Below are positions 62,320 to 64,000 of a DNA stretch of 64,000 nucleotides, one piece after another. The notes beneath the pieces were generated by a model. The model was given only the letters and a program-made list of their open reading frames with translations, was not told the origin of the DNA and did not search any database. Source of the DNA: Asticcacaulis aquaticus. Its GTDB lineage: Bacteria > Pseudomonadota > Alphaproteobacteria > Caulobacterales > Caulobacteraceae. Position 1 is the stretch's first letter. Each line of letters begins with the position of its first letter. The translations under genes and the position numbers were made by a program. The stretch is taken from the NCBI RefSeq assembly GCF_028550415.1, contig NZ_JAQQKX010000005.1, positions 186,001 through 250,000 of the forward strand, written 5' to 3'.

Positions 62320-64000
62320 TTACGCCTTCTCTTTCGCCTGCGTCGTAAAGGCCAGCAATTGCCGCGTCAGGCGTTCGCCCCGCTTGCCCGCCGCCAGAGC
62401 GGCTTCGGACAGGCGCCTGAGGTCCGGACTGTCGGACGACTTGCCGATCATGTCGAGCGCGGCATTCATCACGTTCAGCATCTGCGAGAAGTCGGCGGCG
62501 ACGTCGCCGGTCAGGCGGCCCACGGTCTCGAACTGCTGGGCCTTGGCCAGCGCCTCGTCGAGCGCCAGGGCCTGCCGCTCCAGTTCGCCCTTGGCGTGCT
62601 GAAGCTGGGCGATCTCCAGTTCCAGCGCCCCGGTGCGCGCCTTCATGGTCAGATATTCGAGCTTGTCGGTGTAGGACTCCTCGACCGGTTCGGTCACGAC
62701 CGGCGCGGGCAGGTGAGCCGTCAGGTCGAACCCGACACCAAGCAGGCCGTCGAATGCACCATCGGTCGTGACCGGCGTCAGGCGCTCCAGCACCGGCACG
62801 AAGCTGCCGTCGGCGGCGCGGACGCGGTAGCTGAGCTCGCCGCCGGTTTTAGCCTCAAGCCGGTCTTTCAGCGCTTCATGAACGCGGGCCTGATCGTCCT
62901 CGTGCACATTATCGAGCCAGCCGTCTTCGAGGAACTCCTGTGCGCTGCAACCGGTCAGGACATTCCAGCCGCGCGACAGGCGCACCAGCGTGCCGTCCGG
63001 TTTCCAGACGCGCGTCAGATCGCTGAGATCGCCGGCGATATCATTCAGGGTTCGTTCGGGCGTGGGCTCGGCCACAGGCTCCGGCACGGGCAGCGGGGTT
63101 TCGAGGAGCAGGGCGAATTGCGCCTCGACCTCGGCCTTTTCGCTTTTCAGGGTCTCAAGTTCCGTGGTCAGGCCGCTCAGGGCCGCGTTTTCGGCCTTGA
63201 GGCTTTCGATTTCCGCATTCAGGGCATCGACCACTTCAGGGGCGATCCCGACCACAGGGTCCGGCTCCGGAACCGTTTTCAGCGCGGTCACCTCGGCTTT
63301 CAGGGCTTCGATCTCGTCCTGCGCGCGGTTCAGCAGTTCGGTTTCGGCGGCCTTGAGTTCGTCCAGTTGCGCCTTGAGCGTGACCAGTTCCGGGTTTTCG
63401 GCAAACTCGGCCCCCGCTTTTTCGGCCTTCAGGGCCTCAAGGTCCTGACGCGCGGTTTTCAGGTCTTCCAGCTCACCTTCGAGCGCAGCCATGGTCGCCA
63501 GATCGGCGCGCGCCATCTTCAGATCGTGCTCCAGTGTCGCGACCTGCGTTTCGAGCGCGCGGGTGTCATCGACCCCGGCGGCCGGCAATTCGACCAGCGT
63601 CTTGGCGTGCGTTACGTCGATGGCCACACCGAACAGTTCGCGGTGGCCATTGGCCCCCTTGCCCTGACCTTTGAGCGTGACGAAACGCACCGACCCGTCG
63701 GGTTGGCGGACGCTGAGTTCCAGATCGAGGACGTCGGTTTCACCCGACATCAGGCGACCGAAGGCGTCGTCGGCGCGGGCCTGATCGGCGTCGGAAATGA
63801 GCGTCGGGCCGCCGTCGTATTCGCGCCCGATCAGGCGGCGCATGCCCTCGTCCTCGACGATGGAGTCCGACGCGGCATCGTACTGCCACACGCCGACGCC
63901 CAGCGCCGCACGGGCGCGCTCGGCGCTTTGCAGGTCGGCCAGGGCGTCGAGGGTGTCGCTGGATACCGGTGCCGCCACCGGCAAAGCGACGGGGGCCGAT
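62320..64000 (-). CDS. PAS-coiled-coil protein with degenerate histidine-kinase DHp domain, 5' end possibly outside
   Basis: Open from the right edge; a TTG at 63984 would give 554 residues but the frame continues to the edge without a stop. Order: PAS domain (about 20-130, ALGVGVWQYDAASDSIVEDE), long coiled coil with a Pro/Glu linker (150-310), second PAS (315-430, LSRGWNVLTGCSAQEFLEDG), coiled coil, and a DHp-like segment QQFETVGRLTGDVAADFSQM. In the corresponding histidine kinase box (G-x-AHDFNN) the phosphorylated His is Ala here, and the protein stops at LLAFTTQAKEKA without an ATPase domain. It cannot be a working kinase; a dimeric adaptor is more likely. Confidence 0.75.
   Translation of the reverse strand, partial: SAPVALPVAAPVSSDTLDALADLQSAERARAALGVGVWQYDAASDSIVEDEGMRRLIGREYDGGPTLISDADQARADDAFGRLMSGETDVLDLELSVRQPDGSVRFVTLKGQGKGANGHRELFGVAIDVTHAKTLVELPAAGVDDTRALETQVATLEHDLKMARADLATMAALEGELEDLKTARQDLEALKAEKAGAEFAENPELVTLKAQLDELKAAETELLNRAQDEIEALKAEVTALKTVPEPDPVVGIAPEVVDALNAEIESLKAENAALSGLTTELETLKSEKAEVEAQFALLLETPLPVPEPVAEPTPERTLNDIAGDLSDLTRVWKPDGTLVRLSRGWNVLTGCSAQEFLEDGWLDNVHEDDQARVHEALKDRLEAKTGGELSYRVRAADGSFVPVLERLTPVTTDGAFDGLLGVGFDLTAHLPAPVVTEPVEESYTDKLEYLTMKARTGALELEIAQLQHAKGELERQALALDEALAKAQQFETVGRLTGDVAADFSQMLNVMNAALDMIGKSSDSPDLRRLSEAALAAGKRGERLTRQLLAFTTQAKEKA

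Overview
The window reads as a chromosomal segment of a GC-rich alphaproteobacterium. The best guess is a member of the Caulobacteraceae (Asticcacaulis or a relative). The grounds are the hemC-hemD-Mic60-HemY cluster divergent from tsaD-gpsA, hslV and hslU in one cluster, codon bias towards CTG/GTC/GCC, and frequent GTG and TTG starts with ATGA/GTGA overlaps. The genus is an inference. No CRISPR array, prophage, transposase, integrase or rRNA was seen; there is one tRNA.

Layout. 1-6206 is branched-chain amino acid synthesis. On the minus strand a leader peptide and attenuator precede a free-standing IlvD-like C-terminal domain, ilvC, ilvB and the start of ilvN; ilvD lies divergently on the plus strand. 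6394-13979 holds envelope and transport genes: a DUF4197 protein, a membrane protein, a secreted cyclophilin, DUF485-actP, a DsbA-like protein, a free-standing DsbD N-terminal domain and a Sel1-repeat protein. 14171-28390 is different: AT-richer flanks, three chemoreceptors in a row (the first with a C-terminal PilZ domain), a LuxR-type regulator, a FIST sensor next to a PAS-GGDEF-EAL enzyme, a response regulator with an XRE regulator, a MarR-like regulator with operator-like dyads, an AbiC-like membrane protein and a lipoprotein gene broken by one in-frame stop. It is bounded on the right by tRNA-Thr(CGT) and on the left by a degenerate copy of that tRNA's 3' end in the same orientation, as expected for an old tRNA-targeted integration.

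28559-36329 holds the heme/Mic60 cluster, tsaD, gpsA, a Rieske protein and a creatininase-family protein. 36473-47344 contains acsA, a hemerythrin-like protein, a lipoprotein, an AlkA-type glycosylase, a protease-fold protein lacking catalytic residues with DUF350, rlmN, cytochrome c, a ThiF/MoeB-like enzyme and DUF1275. 47376-49750 is hslV-GNAT-hslU. 49793-51157 holds a duplicated pair of DUF3144 genes. 51192-64000 has a low-molecular-weight phosphatase, MazG-like, nth, a MazEF-type pair, a desaturase, a PfkB kinase, three small secreted two-cysteine proteins around a membrane protein, an Smr protein, a protease-RimK fusion and a histidine-kinase-like protein that lacks its phosphorylatable histidine.

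Two dispersed repeat families run through the window: about nine GC-rich palindromic elements (CCTCCCC...GGGGAGG type), one of them inside a reading frame, and three copies of a roughly 103-bp double-hairpin element like the mosaic elements known from Rhizobiales. In the signalling segment, the FIST sensor, the c-di-GMP enzyme and the PilZ chemoreceptor could form one circuit, but that is inference from gene content.
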